Assembly: GCA_963377175.1 (NCBI GenBank)
Contig: CAUJNA010001768.1
Location: 256,001-320,000 of the forward strand
DNA: 64,000 nucleotides
DNA from: Effrenium voratum
Taxonomy: Eukaryota; Sar; Dinophyceae; Suessiales; Symbiodiniaceae
Reading direction: 5' to 3'
Every line of letters starts with the position of its first letter. Position 1 is the stretch's first letter. Below, piece by piece: positions 36,308-45,319 of the stretch. The translations under genes were made by a program, and so were the position numbers. Under the pieces are notes generated by a model that searched no databases, was not told the origin of the DNA, and was given only the letters and a program-made list of their open reading frames with translations.

Positions 36308-36666
36308 TTAAATAGAATTTGTATTTAAATTATTTTCTTTAGTAAGTTTTACTGCAGTTGATATATCAACATCTATAATATTATTATTAATAATTTCTTG
36401 TACACTATTTATCATTTCATTTGTATATGTATTAGAATAATCTTTCATAAAATTTACTAATTTATTATAATTTAGGCTATCCTCGTTTTCGATTGATGAT
36501 TTAGATATTATAATATTTTTTTATTTTTAATTATAGATAAAAACAATAAAATCGTATCATAATATAGTTGGCCAGTATCTGGAACTAAGATATCACCAAA
36601 TTTATATATCCTCCGAATACTATCTACTTCACTTAAATTAATAGACTCTATATATTCTATTGTCAT
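36308..36666 (-). pseudogene. Small frameshifted gene (~119 codons)
   Basis: From ATG at 36,666 the frame stays open for 52 codons (MTIEYIESINLSEVDSIRRI...), stops at a 7-T (A on the coding strand) run at 36,517-36,523, and continues in a second frame (…SSIENEDSLNYNKLVN…) to a stop at 36,308. Composition is the same on both sides. A one-base indel in the homopolymer, real or from sequencing, explains it. No family recognised. Confidence 0.6.
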
Positions 36667-36729
36667 TATGATATAATTATATTATATATATTTTTTTTAT
36701 TTATAAGTATTTATAATATTATTTTTATT

Positions 36730-37497
36730 ATGCCTGATGTAAAACCAATTAATGAAATCAAATATGACTTTAAGCAAAGTAAGCATGAGGTCGTCCCTAA
36801 ATTGCCGATGAGAGCTATGATCGTCGGTCCATCTGGAAGTGGAAAATCAACTTTACTTGTATCAATGATACTTGATATTTATAGAGGAGCATTTGAAAGA
36901 ATTTTTATCTGGTCTCCATCTGTAAATTTGGATAGTATTTGGTTGCCTGTTAAAAAATACATTAAAGAAGGTTTGAAAGTAGATAATGATAAAGAACCGT
37001 GTTGGTGGGATGAGTTCAATGTTGGAGATTTAGAAAGAGTTATAGAAACTCAAAATAAAATAATTGAATACCAGAAAAAACAAGGAACGAAGAAATTATT
37101 TAATATTTTGGTAATTTTGGATGATGTATCTGATAATCCAGCAATAACAAGAAATAACAAATTGTTAAATTCTTTATTTTGTAGAGGTCGTCATAGTGGA
37201 ATATCAACACTTGTAAGTCTTCAAAAATCATCAACCGTACCACCAATTATTAGGGTAAATATAAGTCATTTGTTTTATTATAAAGTTAGAAATTTTAAAG
37301 AGATAGAAATATTGCAAGATGAATTATCAGCAATTGTTAGAAGCGATAATTTACATGAAAGCAAGAAACTAATTTATAAAATATATGAGACTGCCACTGA
37401 TGAACCGCATAGTTTTTTATATATTAACCTTTTAGAAAAGAATCCAGATAAAATGTTTATGAAAAAGTTTTCTCAATATTTGAAAATTACTAATTAA
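36730..37497 (+). CDS. A32/FtsK-HerA-type DNA packaging ATPase
   Basis: 255 aa. Predicted to power genome translocation into the capsid. The Walker A motif GPSGSGKST is at residues 33-41; Walker B LVILDD at 127-132 is followed by an Asn/Ser-rich switch segment (DVSDNPAITRNN) and CRGRHSGISTLVSLQKS, typical of Polinton, virophage and NCLDV packaging ATPases. Length is normal for the group. Its start follows a T-rich, TATA-like stretch, and a 169-aa gene follows on the same strand. Confidence 0.93.
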   Translation: MPDVKPINEIKYDFKQSKHEVVPKLPMRAMIVGPSGSGKSTLLVSMILDIYRGAFERIFIWSPSVNLDSIWLPVKKYIKEGLKVDNDKEPCWWDEFNVGDLERVIETQNKIIEYQKKQGTKKLFNILVILDDVSDNPAITRNNKLLNSLFCRGRHSGISTLVSLQKSSTVPPIIRVNISHLFYYKVRNFKEIEILQDELSAIVRSDNLHESKKLIYKIYETATDEPHSFLYINLLEKNPDKMFMKKFSQYLKITN

Positions 37498-37538
37498 ATA
37501 ATTAAATAATTAAATAATTAAATATATATTAATATTAT

Positions 37539-38048
37539 ATGATATTTTATGATTTACCATTAGAAATTAAAGACATAGTATTATCTTATAGTTTAGGCGA
37601 TGTTAAATTATTAAAAATAAAAAATAATAATATTATTAAAAATTATATTAATAAATATAAACCAGTATATAAATCTTACACATTAAATAACATACATTAT
37701 TTTGAAATTGATAATATCAATATTAATAATGGGATATCATATATTTTTAATTTAAGTGAGTTAGATAAATTACATAAAAAATATAAACCATTAAAATTAT
37801 TTATTGAATATGATATATTTGTTACATTTAGCTCGTTTACTCGTTGGTTTCATGTGTGTAATCGAACTTTAATATCAATTAATTTATTTGATATTTATTA
37901 TTTTCTTAATAAAGACCTTCATAAAGTTAAATTAGTGTATGCTAGTGATATGGTTAATTTTATTTCATTACAAGTGAAAAAAATAACTATTAAAGTCATC
38001 AATGAAGATGACCAAATTATTATTGATGACTTTTATTTTTATCTTTAA
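37539..38048 (+). CDS. Unknown 169-aa protein with F-box-like N-terminus
   Basis: The N-terminus YDLPLEIKDIVLSYSLGD resembles the start of an F-box (LPxEIxxxIlsYl) followed by Leu-Leu-Lys; the rest is Ile/Asn/Tyr-rich without motifs. It lies 41 bp after the ATPase and may be co-transcribed with it. If it is an F-box protein it could recruit host SCF ubiquitin ligase, but the match is short and only suggestive. Confidence 0.6.
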   Translation: MIFYDLPLEIKDIVLSYSLGDVKLLKIKNNNIIKNYINKYKPVYKSYTLNNIHYFEIDNININNGISYIFNLSELDKLHKKYKPLKLFIEYDIFVTFSSFTRWFHVCNRTLISINLFDIYYFLNKDLHKVKLVYASDMVNFISLQVKKITIKVINEDDQIIIDDFYFYL

Positions 38049-38086
38049 AATTAATAGCATTAAGATTATGACTTAATGGTATTAAT

Positions 38087-38296
38087 TCAAAATAATGAAT
38101 AACTACAAATTTGAACCGGTAATCTATATATTAATTTATCAGATTTTTCTTCTTCAATTTTACACATTCTTTCACTCATTTGCTTAATTGCTTTTAACTG
38201 TAATTTATCAATATTACTTAAATCTAATTGTTCTATATCAATATCATTAATTTTATCAATAGATGAAGTTTCAACATTACTATTTGAATTACCCAT
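38087..38296 (-). CDS. Small protein with possible N-myristoylation motif (69 aa)
   Basis: It starts MGNSNSNVETSS, matching M-G-x-x-x-S for N-terminal myristoylation by host enzyme, followed by an acidic helix (IDIEQLDLSNIDKLQLKAIK). It could be a membrane-attached virion or assembly factor (inference). It converges with the 169-aa gene. Confidence 0.55.
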   Translation of the reverse strand: MGNSNSNVETSSIDKINDIDIEQLDLSNIDKLQLKAIKQMSERMCKIEEEKSDKLIYRLPVQICSYSLF

Positions 38297-38341
38297 TATA
38301 TATTATTATTTTAGATTATAATATAATACAATAATAAATAT

Positions 38342-38659
38342 TCAAAGGTATACAATACAATAATAAATATTCAAAGGAATTAGAATAGGCCAACAGAATC
38401 CCCACATAATAGGAGTTAATAGCATACAACACTTATCTGTTCGCCTGTCGAATTTCTCTTCTTTCCTTTGTTTTTTTAATTCTTTAATATATTCATCAAA
38501 TTTAGAATGACTAAAATTACATTCTTTATTATTACATTTATCTAATGTAAATTCATCTTTATTTAACTTAGTAATTTTACAACCACAATAACAAGTTTTT
38601 TCTCTCATACTATCATTCTTAAATAATACTTCTATTTTAACTTTTCTGTCAATGTCCAT
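38342..38659 (-). CDS. Zinc-binding membrane-anchored protein (105 aa)
   Basis: N-terminal Cys pairs CYCGC and CNNKEC suggest a zinc ribbon, followed by a charged helix (YIKELKKQRKEEK) and a C-terminal hydrophobic span (MWGFCWPILIPLNIYYCIVY). Probably tail-anchored. Downstream of the fibre gene, same strand. Confidence 0.7.
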   Translation of the reverse strand: MDIDRKVKIEVLFKNDSMREKTCYCGCKITKLNKDEFTLDKCNNKECNFSHSKFDEYIKELKKQRKEEKFDRRTDKCCMLLTPIMWGFCWPILIPLNIYYCIVYL

Positions 38660-38729
38660 ATATATATCTAGATATATTAATTATTTATTTATTTATTTAT
38701 TTATATATTTATATATTTATATATTTAAA

Positions 38730-39137
38730 TTATTTATTTTTTTCTTTTTTAAATTCCTTAATTTCTTTTTCAAGTTTATCTACTTTATCATTTAATTCTA
38801 ATACTGCTTTATGAACTAACACGGGTAAAACTAAATAATTCAATCCTAAATACTCTCTGTCTTTACTAACAACATTTTCAAATTCTTTCGGGATTGCTTT
38901 TAATACTTCATCTGCTATATATCCTATATGAGTTTTACCGTTATCATTTCTATCGTGTCTTTTAAACTTCTTCGGTTTAAATTTCTTAATAACATTCATA
39001 CAATTAGATTTGATATTGTCTATGTCATATTTCAATCTTGAATCAGATGAATCCACAAACGTTCCGTTGATGGTTACTGTTGTTGCTGTTAAATCTATAT
39101 TAGTTCCTGTTGATGGTTCAATTAAATTACATAACAT
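38730..39137 (-). CDS. Fibre C-terminus: S74 intramolecular chaperone segment (frameshifted)
   Basis: 135 aa. Contains SDSRLKYDI (residues 31-39), a KKFKPKKFKR stretch and HIGYIADEV (70-78), then a coiled-coil tail (LNDKVDKLEKEIKEFKKEK). This is the peptidase S74 domain, which trimerises phage and viral tail spikes and cleaves itself off; the catalytic Ser-Asp lie in the SDSRLK motif. The open frame is the third piece of the fibre gene. The shift from the middle piece falls in an A6 run (39,138-39,143). Confidence 0.85.
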   Translation of the reverse strand: MLCNLIEPSTGTNIDLTATTVTINGTFVDSSDSRLKYDIDNIKSNCMNVIKKFKPKKFKRHDRNDNGKTHIGYIADEVLKAIPKEFENVVSKDREYLGLNYLVLPVLVHKAVLELNDKVDKLEKEIKEFKKEKNK

Positions 39138-39490
39138 TTTTTCGTTCCTGCAACTGTTACATTTTCATTAAAAGTCGATGGAGCATTATTTGTAAAACTT
39201 CCAGTATTTACTGTAGTTCCAAATGTCTTATCAATAGATAATAAAACTGAAGGTGTACTTGAAGCATCTGAAACTCTAAACGCAGTGTTTGATGTTCTGA
39301 ATATTACATCAATTGTAGATAAATTAGTTCCATCATGATAAGTTGATATTTCCGATGTTCCCATTTTAATATCAGTTCCAGTAGTCATTGAAATATTATT
39401 TAAAAATGAAACCGTTGTTAAATCGAATGATTGAATGGTATTAGTTGCTAAATATGCATTTTGAACTGCTAGGTTAGTATCAACGGTCCT
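39122..39490 (-). pseudogene. Middle piece of the frameshifted fibre gene
   Basis: Open in a different frame from both neighbours. It reads …VDTNLAVQNAYLATNTIQSF… through KMGTSEISTYHDG to an early stop at 39,122. The beta-rich, Thr/Ser/Asn-rich composition is that of the fibre shaft. Frameshift one is near 39,485-39,495 (no long homopolymer); frameshift two is in the A6 run. Confidence 0.75.
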
Positions 39491-41394
39491 AATGACCCGC
39501 CATTAGGTGCTATATGATTGCTTCTTAATGCTCCATTAGTTTTAACATAAACATCATCAGCAAATAAATTACCCATTACATCAACAGTAGAAGTGTTAAA
39601 AGTCCATCCAGTAGAAATATTAACTGCTCCAACTATATTAGATTGAACAGCAGGGTCTCCGCAAATGAACCTAATTGAAGAATTAGCATCACTATTCCTC
39701 ATATCAAAAGATGAAAAAGCACTAACATATCTATATAATTCACAATTTGTGTCAATTGTTAATTTACCATCAGTATCAATATTAACATTATCACAATTAA
39801 CATCAGCATTTGTATAAATATTACCTAACACGTCAATAGGTTTACTAAAAATAGTTTTATTAACTAATCCATCACACATCATATATTGGTTACTGGCATT
39901 AGTAATATCGCCAACAGAAAGAGAAACAAAATTAGGATGATGCATATAAAAACCTTCTATTGCATCTGGTGTATATGTTTCTAAATATGGTTCTAATCCA
40001 TTTATTGAAGTATTGATATTATCTATTTTTGTTTTAATATCCGTTGAAAAATCATTATTTGTAAATAAATTTCCTTTCATATAAACAGCACCTTCGAAAT
40101 ATGATGTACCGTGCATCTGCGCAAAATTATATGAAGTATGAACATTACCATTAATTGTAATTCTTGAAGCATTATTAGGTCTTCCAATAATAACATCTCC
40201 TGTATTCCATCCTAGCCATAATCGATAAGGCGTAGCACCTGTTAGTCCTTGATAAGAGTCTAACTGGCATCCTCGTTTAAACTCGAGTCTTTGGTTACTA
40301 ACTGCATCCTGGATTCTAAATATTGGATTAGTATTATCTGTTAAACTAAGTATTAATGGAGAGTTTACTGTTTGCGCAGTTGTATTAACTTTGTCTAATT
40401 TTTGACTTATTACTGTATCTTGTGCGCTATCATTTGTAATTATTGAATTAATAGTATTTGTATTTCCTGTTATTAATCCTGCTAAATTATCTGACTGTAA
40501 AACATATCTACTATCAGAACCTGCTATATCTAAAATAGATGAACACGAAAATAAACGTGATACTTGTAAATTAGATAATATTGTAGTATTATGATTTAAT
40601 AATATTTTATCATTTTGAAAAATTGAAGAATTATTAATTTCTACATCTCCAAAACCTCTTTGATTCAAAAACATAGTTGCTCCACTTAAATTTCCATAAA
40701 CATAACTATCAAAATAATTATTATACATTTCAAAGAAATTATTATAATTTCCAAAATTTGCTATTTTGAAAATTGAAGTAGTTGTTATATTATGAATTAA
40801 TGTATTATTTAATACTGATGTATTTAATTTATCTGTTAATAAATTATTAGTTGTTATTTTATTGTAATATAAATTACTATCAAATGAACCTGTTTGTAAT
40901 TGAGATATTAAATGAGAATTTGATGAAATATTATTAAAATTAGTTGATACAGTAGAATTTAAATTATTTATTAAATTTGTATTTGAAGAAATATTATTAA
41001 AATTTGTATTAATTAAATTAGTATTAGAACTAATATTATTAAAATTAGTTGTCATAGTAGAATTTAAATTACTTATTAAACTTGTATTTAATGAAATATT
41101 ATTAAAATTTGTATTTGAAGTTATTGTCAGATTACCTATTAAAAAAGAATTTGAACTAATATTATTTGATAATACATTAATTTCTGTTTTGTCATATGTT
41201 TCAGTTATATCATAAAAATTAGCGTTTATCTGTTCCTTTGTGTAAGTATCTGCTTGGTCTGCTTTACTATCTAATACTGTTTGAATGTCAGATTTACTCG
41301 CGTAAAGGTCTTCTATATCATTGACTGCTCCATCTTTTACTTGCCTAATTCTATTTGCTGTAATATCAAAGATATTCATTAAGTTTTTGCTCAT
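39469..41394 (-). CDS. Fibre/tail-spike-like protein, N-terminal and shaft part
   Basis: 641 aa. N-terminus MSKNLMNIFDITANRIRQVK is followed by coiled-coil repeats with alternating SSNTNLI and NFNNISSN units (about residues 80-170), then a long beta-rich Asn/Thr/Ser shaft. No signal peptide. Likely a trimeric attachment fibre that recognises the host surface. With the middle and S74 pieces the full gene would be about 860 codons. The frameshifts would remove the chaperone and probably prevent trimer assembly unless they are sequencing errors or the element uses frameshifting. It lies just downstream of the major capsid gene. Confidence 0.8.
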   Translation of the reverse strand: MSKNLMNIFDITANRIRQVKDGAVNDIEDLYASKSDIQTVLDSKADQADTYTKEQINANFYDITETYDKTEINVLSNNISSNSFLIGNLTITSNTNFNNISLNTSLISNLNSTMTTNFNNISSNTNLINTNFNNISSNTNLINNLNSTVSTNFNNISSNSHLISQLQTGSFDSNLYYNKITTNNLLTDKLNTSVLNNTLIHNITTTSIFKIANFGNYNNFFEMYNNYFDSYVYGNLSGATMFLNQRGFGDVEINNSSIFQNDKILLNHNTTILSNLQVSRLFSCSSILDIAGSDSRYVLQSDNLAGLITGNTNTINSIITNDSAQDTVISQKLDKVNTTAQTVNSPLILSLTDNTNPIFRIQDAVSNQRLEFKRGCQLDSYQGLTGATPYRLWLGWNTGDVIIGRPNNASRITINGNVHTSYNFAQMHGTSYFEGAVYMKGNLFTNNDFSTDIKTKIDNINTSINGLEPYLETYTPDAIEGFYMHHPNFVSLSVGDITNASNQYMMCDGLVNKTIFSKPIDVLGNIYTNADVNCDNVNIDTDGKLTIDTNCELYRYVSAFSSFDMRNSDANSSIRFICGDPAVQSNIVGAVNISTGWTFNTSTVDVMGNLFADDVYVKTNGALRSNHIAPNGGSLGPLILT

Positions 41395-41441
41395 AATATT
41401 ATATTACTAATTAGAAAATTAATAATATCATATTTTTTATT

Positions 41442-42821
41442 TTAATCATAAAATGATACAGAATTTGAGCGGATTTCAAGAATGCACTCATGAACCAAGA
41501 GCATATAAATTCTCTCGGCCATTTTACCAGGAGCGCTATATAATGTTGAACCCTCCAACGCTTTTATTTTAACAACCATATTTGAATTATTTTTAAGGTT
41601 CATACCAGTATAATTTGCACTTTCTAATTTTTGTAAATTAAAACCATACATAAAAGCGTGAGACCTGTAATCTTCTGCTCTAACTAACATTGGTTTATCA
41701 GCACAATGCATAAGATGGGCATATGCTTCGCGAATACCTTGGATTTCCTGGCTTGGGATAACTTGATTACCAATTACCAAAGAAGCAGATAAATCGTGCT
41801 CTGGGTCATAATATCCTAGGTCATTTGTTACATGTGCCAGTGGATGATACATAAAGTTATATGGTTTCAATAATTCACCGTATCCGCCTACATAACCCTT
41901 TTGAGTCGCATTTGAAAAAGAAATAAACAGTTTATTTAATTTAGACACATTACGGACAATAGTTGTGAATATTTCAGTTGTTGTTGATGCTGTTTGTTCT
42001 TGTAGGGTTTCAGTTTCAAAAGTAATAGGAAGAGAACCAGTTTCCAATATTTTAGCATACTCTGCATATAAGCTATCGTCAAGAGTATAGACATTTCCTT
42101 TGAATAACGGTTTTGTGACTGACCAAGTGATACTTGTATTTGCATCAGTAAAAAGTCCTGTTCTATTAACAATTGGTTTTAATACATCAGTGGTTAAATA
42201 CAATTCAATCGTGATTGGACAATAAGATAAAGGTATCCAGTTTTCACAAGTCTTGAAACATTTTAAATTTAAATCAAAATAGACATTAGCACTTTTACCT
42301 TCTTTAATTCCTTTATAATTACCATTGGTTACATTTCTAGTTACTGCTTGAGTAGTAGAAGTTCCAGTAGCATCACAAACTAAAAACCGTCCATCATGAT
42401 TGAGTAGAGTATTTCCAAAACCTAATGCTTCATCAATTCTTTTTTCTTCTGATGATTTTAATACATCTTTCATAGCACTTGCACGAGAAAGAGAATTTAA
42501 ATCACATACAATGACATCACCCATTAACACACGCACTCTATCAAAGAAACCGGCTGTGTCAATTGGTCGAAGTTCGTGACTTTCTGCGTTATCAGTGTTG
42601 TTTAGAGTAAATCCTAATAATAGTGATGGTAAGGACAACCATTGATTAGGTGGTCCAGTAATGTTAAATCTAATTACAGAATTTGTATCAGCGGTATAAG
42701 TAGAAACCGATGAAGGATAAAAGTTTTTACTTTCTTTTGACCGAACATAAGAACCGCCATCTTTTAATTTAAATCTTAAATTCTTTTCAACAAGGACATC
42801 TTCAATATCTAATGTTTCCAT
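41442..42821 (-). CDS. Major capsid protein (double jelly-roll)
   Basis: 459 aa, intact. N-terminus METLDIEDVLVEKNLRFKLK; then NSVIRFNITGPPNQWLSLP and an ELRPIDTAGFFDRVRVLMGD segment typical of Polinton-like and Polinton capsid proteins. Length and central position beside fibre and lipase genes fit. Two jelly-roll folds are expected by family and not directly visible. It would form pseudo-hexameric capsomers of an icosahedral virion. Confidence 0.8.
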   Translation of the reverse strand: METLDIEDVLVEKNLRFKLKDGGSYVRSKESKNFYPSSVSTYTADTNSVIRFNITGPPNQWLSLPSLLLGFTLNNTDNAESHELRPIDTAGFFDRVRVLMGDVIVCDLNSLSRASAMKDVLKSSEEKRIDEALGFGNTLLNHDGRFLVCDATGTSTTQAVTRNVTNGNYKGIKEGKSANVYFDLNLKCFKTCENWIPLSYCPITIELYLTTDVLKPIVNRTGLFTDANTSITWSVTKPLFKGNVYTLDDSLYAEYAKILETGSLPITFETETLQEQTASTTTEIFTTIVRNVSKLNKLFISFSNATQKGYVGGYGELLKPYNFMYHPLAHVTNDLGYYDPEHDLSASLVIGNQVIPSQEIQGIREAYAHLMHCADKPMLVRAEDYRSHAFMYGFNLQKLESANYTGMNLKNNSNMVVKIKALEGSTLYSAPGKMAERIYMLLVHECILEIRSNSVSFYD

Positions 42822-42869
42822 AACTTATATATTTAATAATAGAAAAATATTAATTATTCTATTATTAAA

Positions 42870-43088
42870 TTAATTTATTTTAAAGTGTGAATAATCTATA
42901 ACTTCTTTTTTATATTTTTTATTTAATAGTTTTTTAGATTTATTTTTAATATTATTATGTTCAACCTTATAATTAGGTTCGCGTAGCAACGCGAAGGCTT
43001 CGCGTTCATCCTCTACTATTTTCTTAATGTCTTCATAACTGACTTTCTTTTTAGGATTTATAGTATTTTGTATATCATTATTAGGCAT
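42870..43088 (-). CDS. Unknown 72-aa protein with palindrome-encoded insert
   Basis: Basic, Lys-rich small protein (…NPKKKVSYEDIKKIVEDE…, …KKLLNKKYKKEVI…). The segment REAFALLREPN is encoded by a GC-rich palindrome (42,978-43,005) unlike the AT-rich surroundings. It lies between the capsid and lipase genes on the same strand. Function unknown. Confidence 0.65.
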   Translation of the reverse strand: MPNNDIQNTINPKKKVSYEDIKKIVEDEREAFALLREPNYKVEHNNIKNKSKKLLNKKYKKEVIDYSHFKIN

Positions 43089-43099
43089 TATATATAAGA

Positions 43100-43768
43100 C
43101 TACAAAATTTCCTTTACAGGTTCAATGCTTCTTGATACGTCCTTGCCAGTATCACCATATAATGAGTGTTGATGATTTGTTAATGGGTTAAAACCTCCTC
43201 TATTTGATGTTATACTGCCTCTATCTAAAATACTGACTATATCTCCAAAATTTCGTATGCTTGTGTAGTTGTCATTGTTTTTGTTTGACATTGAAATAAA
43301 AGGAGCACCGTAAGTAGTTAATCTAATATTTCTATCAGGATTTTCTTTTAAATATTTAGCACTCGCACTACTACCCAATGAATGTGAAATAACTTCACTA
43401 ATATTATGGTTTTCATCAAGTATATCGCTAATATCTCTATATCTTTCACTGAATGAACTTAAGCCAAATGGAATTGTAATATCACTTAAAATATCATTAA
43501 TATTTGATATAATATTAGACTTACCAAATGTCCCAGCAACATATAGTTTATTATTATCTAAATAATAACCTTTACCATTTGTATATGCTTTGTTTAATCC
43601 TTCTGTGTCAGATAAATTATTATTATATTTAGGTTTGAATAATGATTTTTCTTGTTGAATTTCATTAATTATTTTTCTATACATCTCACTATATCCTTGA
43701 TGAAGAGGATTGTATGATTTTAATTTTCCTTCTTTTAAATAATATTTATATTTATATTTATTTTTCAT
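43100..43768 (-). CDS. Class 3 lipase-like alpha/beta hydrolase
   Basis: 222 aa. Nucleophile elbow SHSLG at residues 128-132 (Ser130), followed by small residues; TTYGAPF at 151-157 is the conserved strand after the elbow. Candidate catalytic Asp176 (FGDIVS) and His199 or His201 (NHQHSL) are in the expected order. Lipase/phospholipase activity could help membrane penetration during entry or exit (inference). No signal peptide. It is divergent from the capsid-minor gene, starting 39 bp away. Confidence 0.82.
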   Translation of the reverse strand: MKNKYKYKYYLKEGKLKSYNPLHQGYSEMYRKIINEIQQEKSLFKPKYNNNLSDTEGLNKAYTNGKGYYLDNNKLYVAGTFGKSNIISNINDILSDITIPFGLSSFSERYRDISDILDENHNISEVISHSLGSSASAKYLKENPDRNIRLTTYGAPFISMSNKNNDNYTSIRNFGDIVSILDRGSITSNRGGFNPLTNHQHSLYGDTGKDVSRSIEPVKEIL

Positions 43769-43806
43769 ATATAATTAAATTATAAAATTTCTAATTAATT
43801 AATATA

Positions 43807-44640
43807 ATGAGATTTCGTAAAATATATATCAACAGTGCTTATCGTGATTTAAATGACAGTCAATCTACATCAGATTTTGTTATTAATTTAAGAGAGCAAC
43901 AAGAATGCGGACCAAATACTAAAATGATTTGTCACGAAGTATCTATCGCTAATTCATTTTATCCAATTGAAGATAATTTAAATAACAGATTATATTTAAC
44001 ATTAGGAGGGATATTAATAGGAGCACCAGTATATTATTTTATTGTAGCACCTGATAAAGGTAGTTATGTAGGTAGTGAATTAGCAACCGAATTACAAAAT
44101 AAATTGAATACTGCTACTAATGGAACTGATGGAAACAGTAATTTTTTTACTTGTAGTTATTCATTAAAAACAAATAATATAACTATAAGTTGTAATTATA
44201 TTTCTTACTTTTTTATAATCCATACAGATAAAGAATTACAAACTAATTATAGTTTTGGTGTTGATTATGATAGAGATTATCCTAATAGTATTAATGACAT
44301 TTTAGGAAATACTACTGAAAAAGTAAATAGTACAGCAGACCCGTTTGTTAGTGGATTTATATCATTTTTACCTGTTAAAAATATTTATATTCATTGTAAT
44401 GAATTAAGTAACGGAAACCAGTTATGTAGTTTTGGTACTTCATCAATAATAAAGAAAGTACCAGTTTTAACATCATTCGGCAACCTCATATATGATAATG
44501 AACTAATTTTAAATGATGCTAATGATGTTAGTATGCGTTCATTGAATAGACTTCATTTTAGATTTACTGATGCGTCGGGTAGAGTTTTAAATATGAATGG
44601 CACAACATCTTCTTTTTCATTAACATTTTTTGAAGGTTAG
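43807..44640 (+). CDS. Minor capsid (penton-like) protein
   Basis: 277 aa. The N-terminus MRFRKIYINSAYRDLNDSQS then TSDFVINL matches the 'I.idS.yR....s.dF.v.L' start of Polinton-like and virophage penton/minor capsid proteins. It is beta-rich throughout and ends with RLHFRFTDASGRVLNMNG, typical of the same group. It would fill the five-fold vertices. First gene of the long rightward cluster. Confidence 0.82.
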   Translation: MRFRKIYINSAYRDLNDSQSTSDFVINLREQQECGPNTKMICHEVSIANSFYPIEDNLNNRLYLTLGGILIGAPVYYFIVAPDKGSYVGSELATELQNKLNTATNGTDGNSNFFTCSYSLKTNNITISCNYISYFFIIHTDKELQTNYSFGVDYDRDYPNSINDILGNTTEKVNSTADPFVSGFISFLPVKNIYIHCNELSNGNQLCSFGTSSIIKKVPVLTSFGNLIYDNELILNDANDVSMRSLNRLHFRFTDASGRVLNMNGTTSSFSLTFFEG

Positions 44641-44657
44641 AAAAGCATATATTAAAT

Positions 44658-44736
44658 ATTTTAATATAAATATTTTGTTATATACTAATTATATTAAAAA
44701 ATTTTAATATAAATATTTATTATATACTAATTATAT
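44658..44736 (+). promoter_or_regulatory. Duplicated promoter-like AT block
   Basis: Two near-identical 36-bp blocks 43 bp apart (ATTTTAATATAAATATTT plus TTATATACTAATTATAT) precede the 188-aa gene, whose ATG is in the second copy's end. Similar AATTAATATA(A)TG blocks precede the other central genes. Confidence 0.5.
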
Positions 44737-45301
44737 GGTTAAAAATATTGAAATAGTAGATGTAGGCAGTGAAAATAATGAAGCACCTAAGGAAGCAGAA
44801 GAAATTAAAGAAGAACCTATTATTAATGAAGAAAGTAAAGAAGTAGAAACTAATAATATTATAAATGAAGAAAATAATAAAGTAGAAGAAGAACACGAAC
44901 CAAAGCAAGAATTAAAATCTAAAACATACTCAACTGAAAAAGTGGAATGTCCAAAATGTAAAAAATATTTAACAAAATACACTTTCAAATATCGTCATAA
45001 CTGTAATGGAATACCAGTTAAAAAAGAACCAGACCCTAACAAAGTTGTCCGTAGAAAAATTATGCATCCAGAACAAGCAAAAGAATTTGAGAATAATGTA
45101 TATGAAAAAGTTAAAGATAATATTCCAAAAGTTGATGAACAAGAAATAGAAAGAAGAGTAGAAGAAAGATTGAAAAAACATTTAGAAACAACTGCTAATA
45201 AAGTATTTGAAACTGCAAAAGATAGATACAATAATATTAAAATGGAACGAGATAATAAAAATAAACAGAAAATTAATAATTTAGCAAATAAAGTTATTTA
45301 A
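44735..45301 (+). CDS. Acidic zinc-finger, coiled-coil protein (188 aa)
   Basis: Residues 1-60 are very acidic (NNEAPKEAEEIKEEP...). A Cys/His cluster CPKCKKYLTKYTFKYRHNC lies near residues 70-90. A long charged helix follows (EQEIERRVEERLKKHLE). No family recognised; a virion core or DNA-organising protein is possible. It sits between the minor capsid gene and the three-gene family with the shared N-terminal motif. Confidence 0.75.
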   Translation: MVKNIEIVDVGSENNEAPKEAEEIKEEPIINEESKEVETNNIINEENNKVEEEHEPKQELKSKTYSTEKVECPKCKKYLTKYTFKYRHNCNGIPVKKEPDPNKVVRRKIMHPEQAKEFENNVYEKVKDNIPKVDEQEIERRVEERLKKHLETTANKVFETAKDRYNNIKMERDNKNKQKINNLANKVI

Positions 45302-45319
45302 TCTAATTATTATTATATA

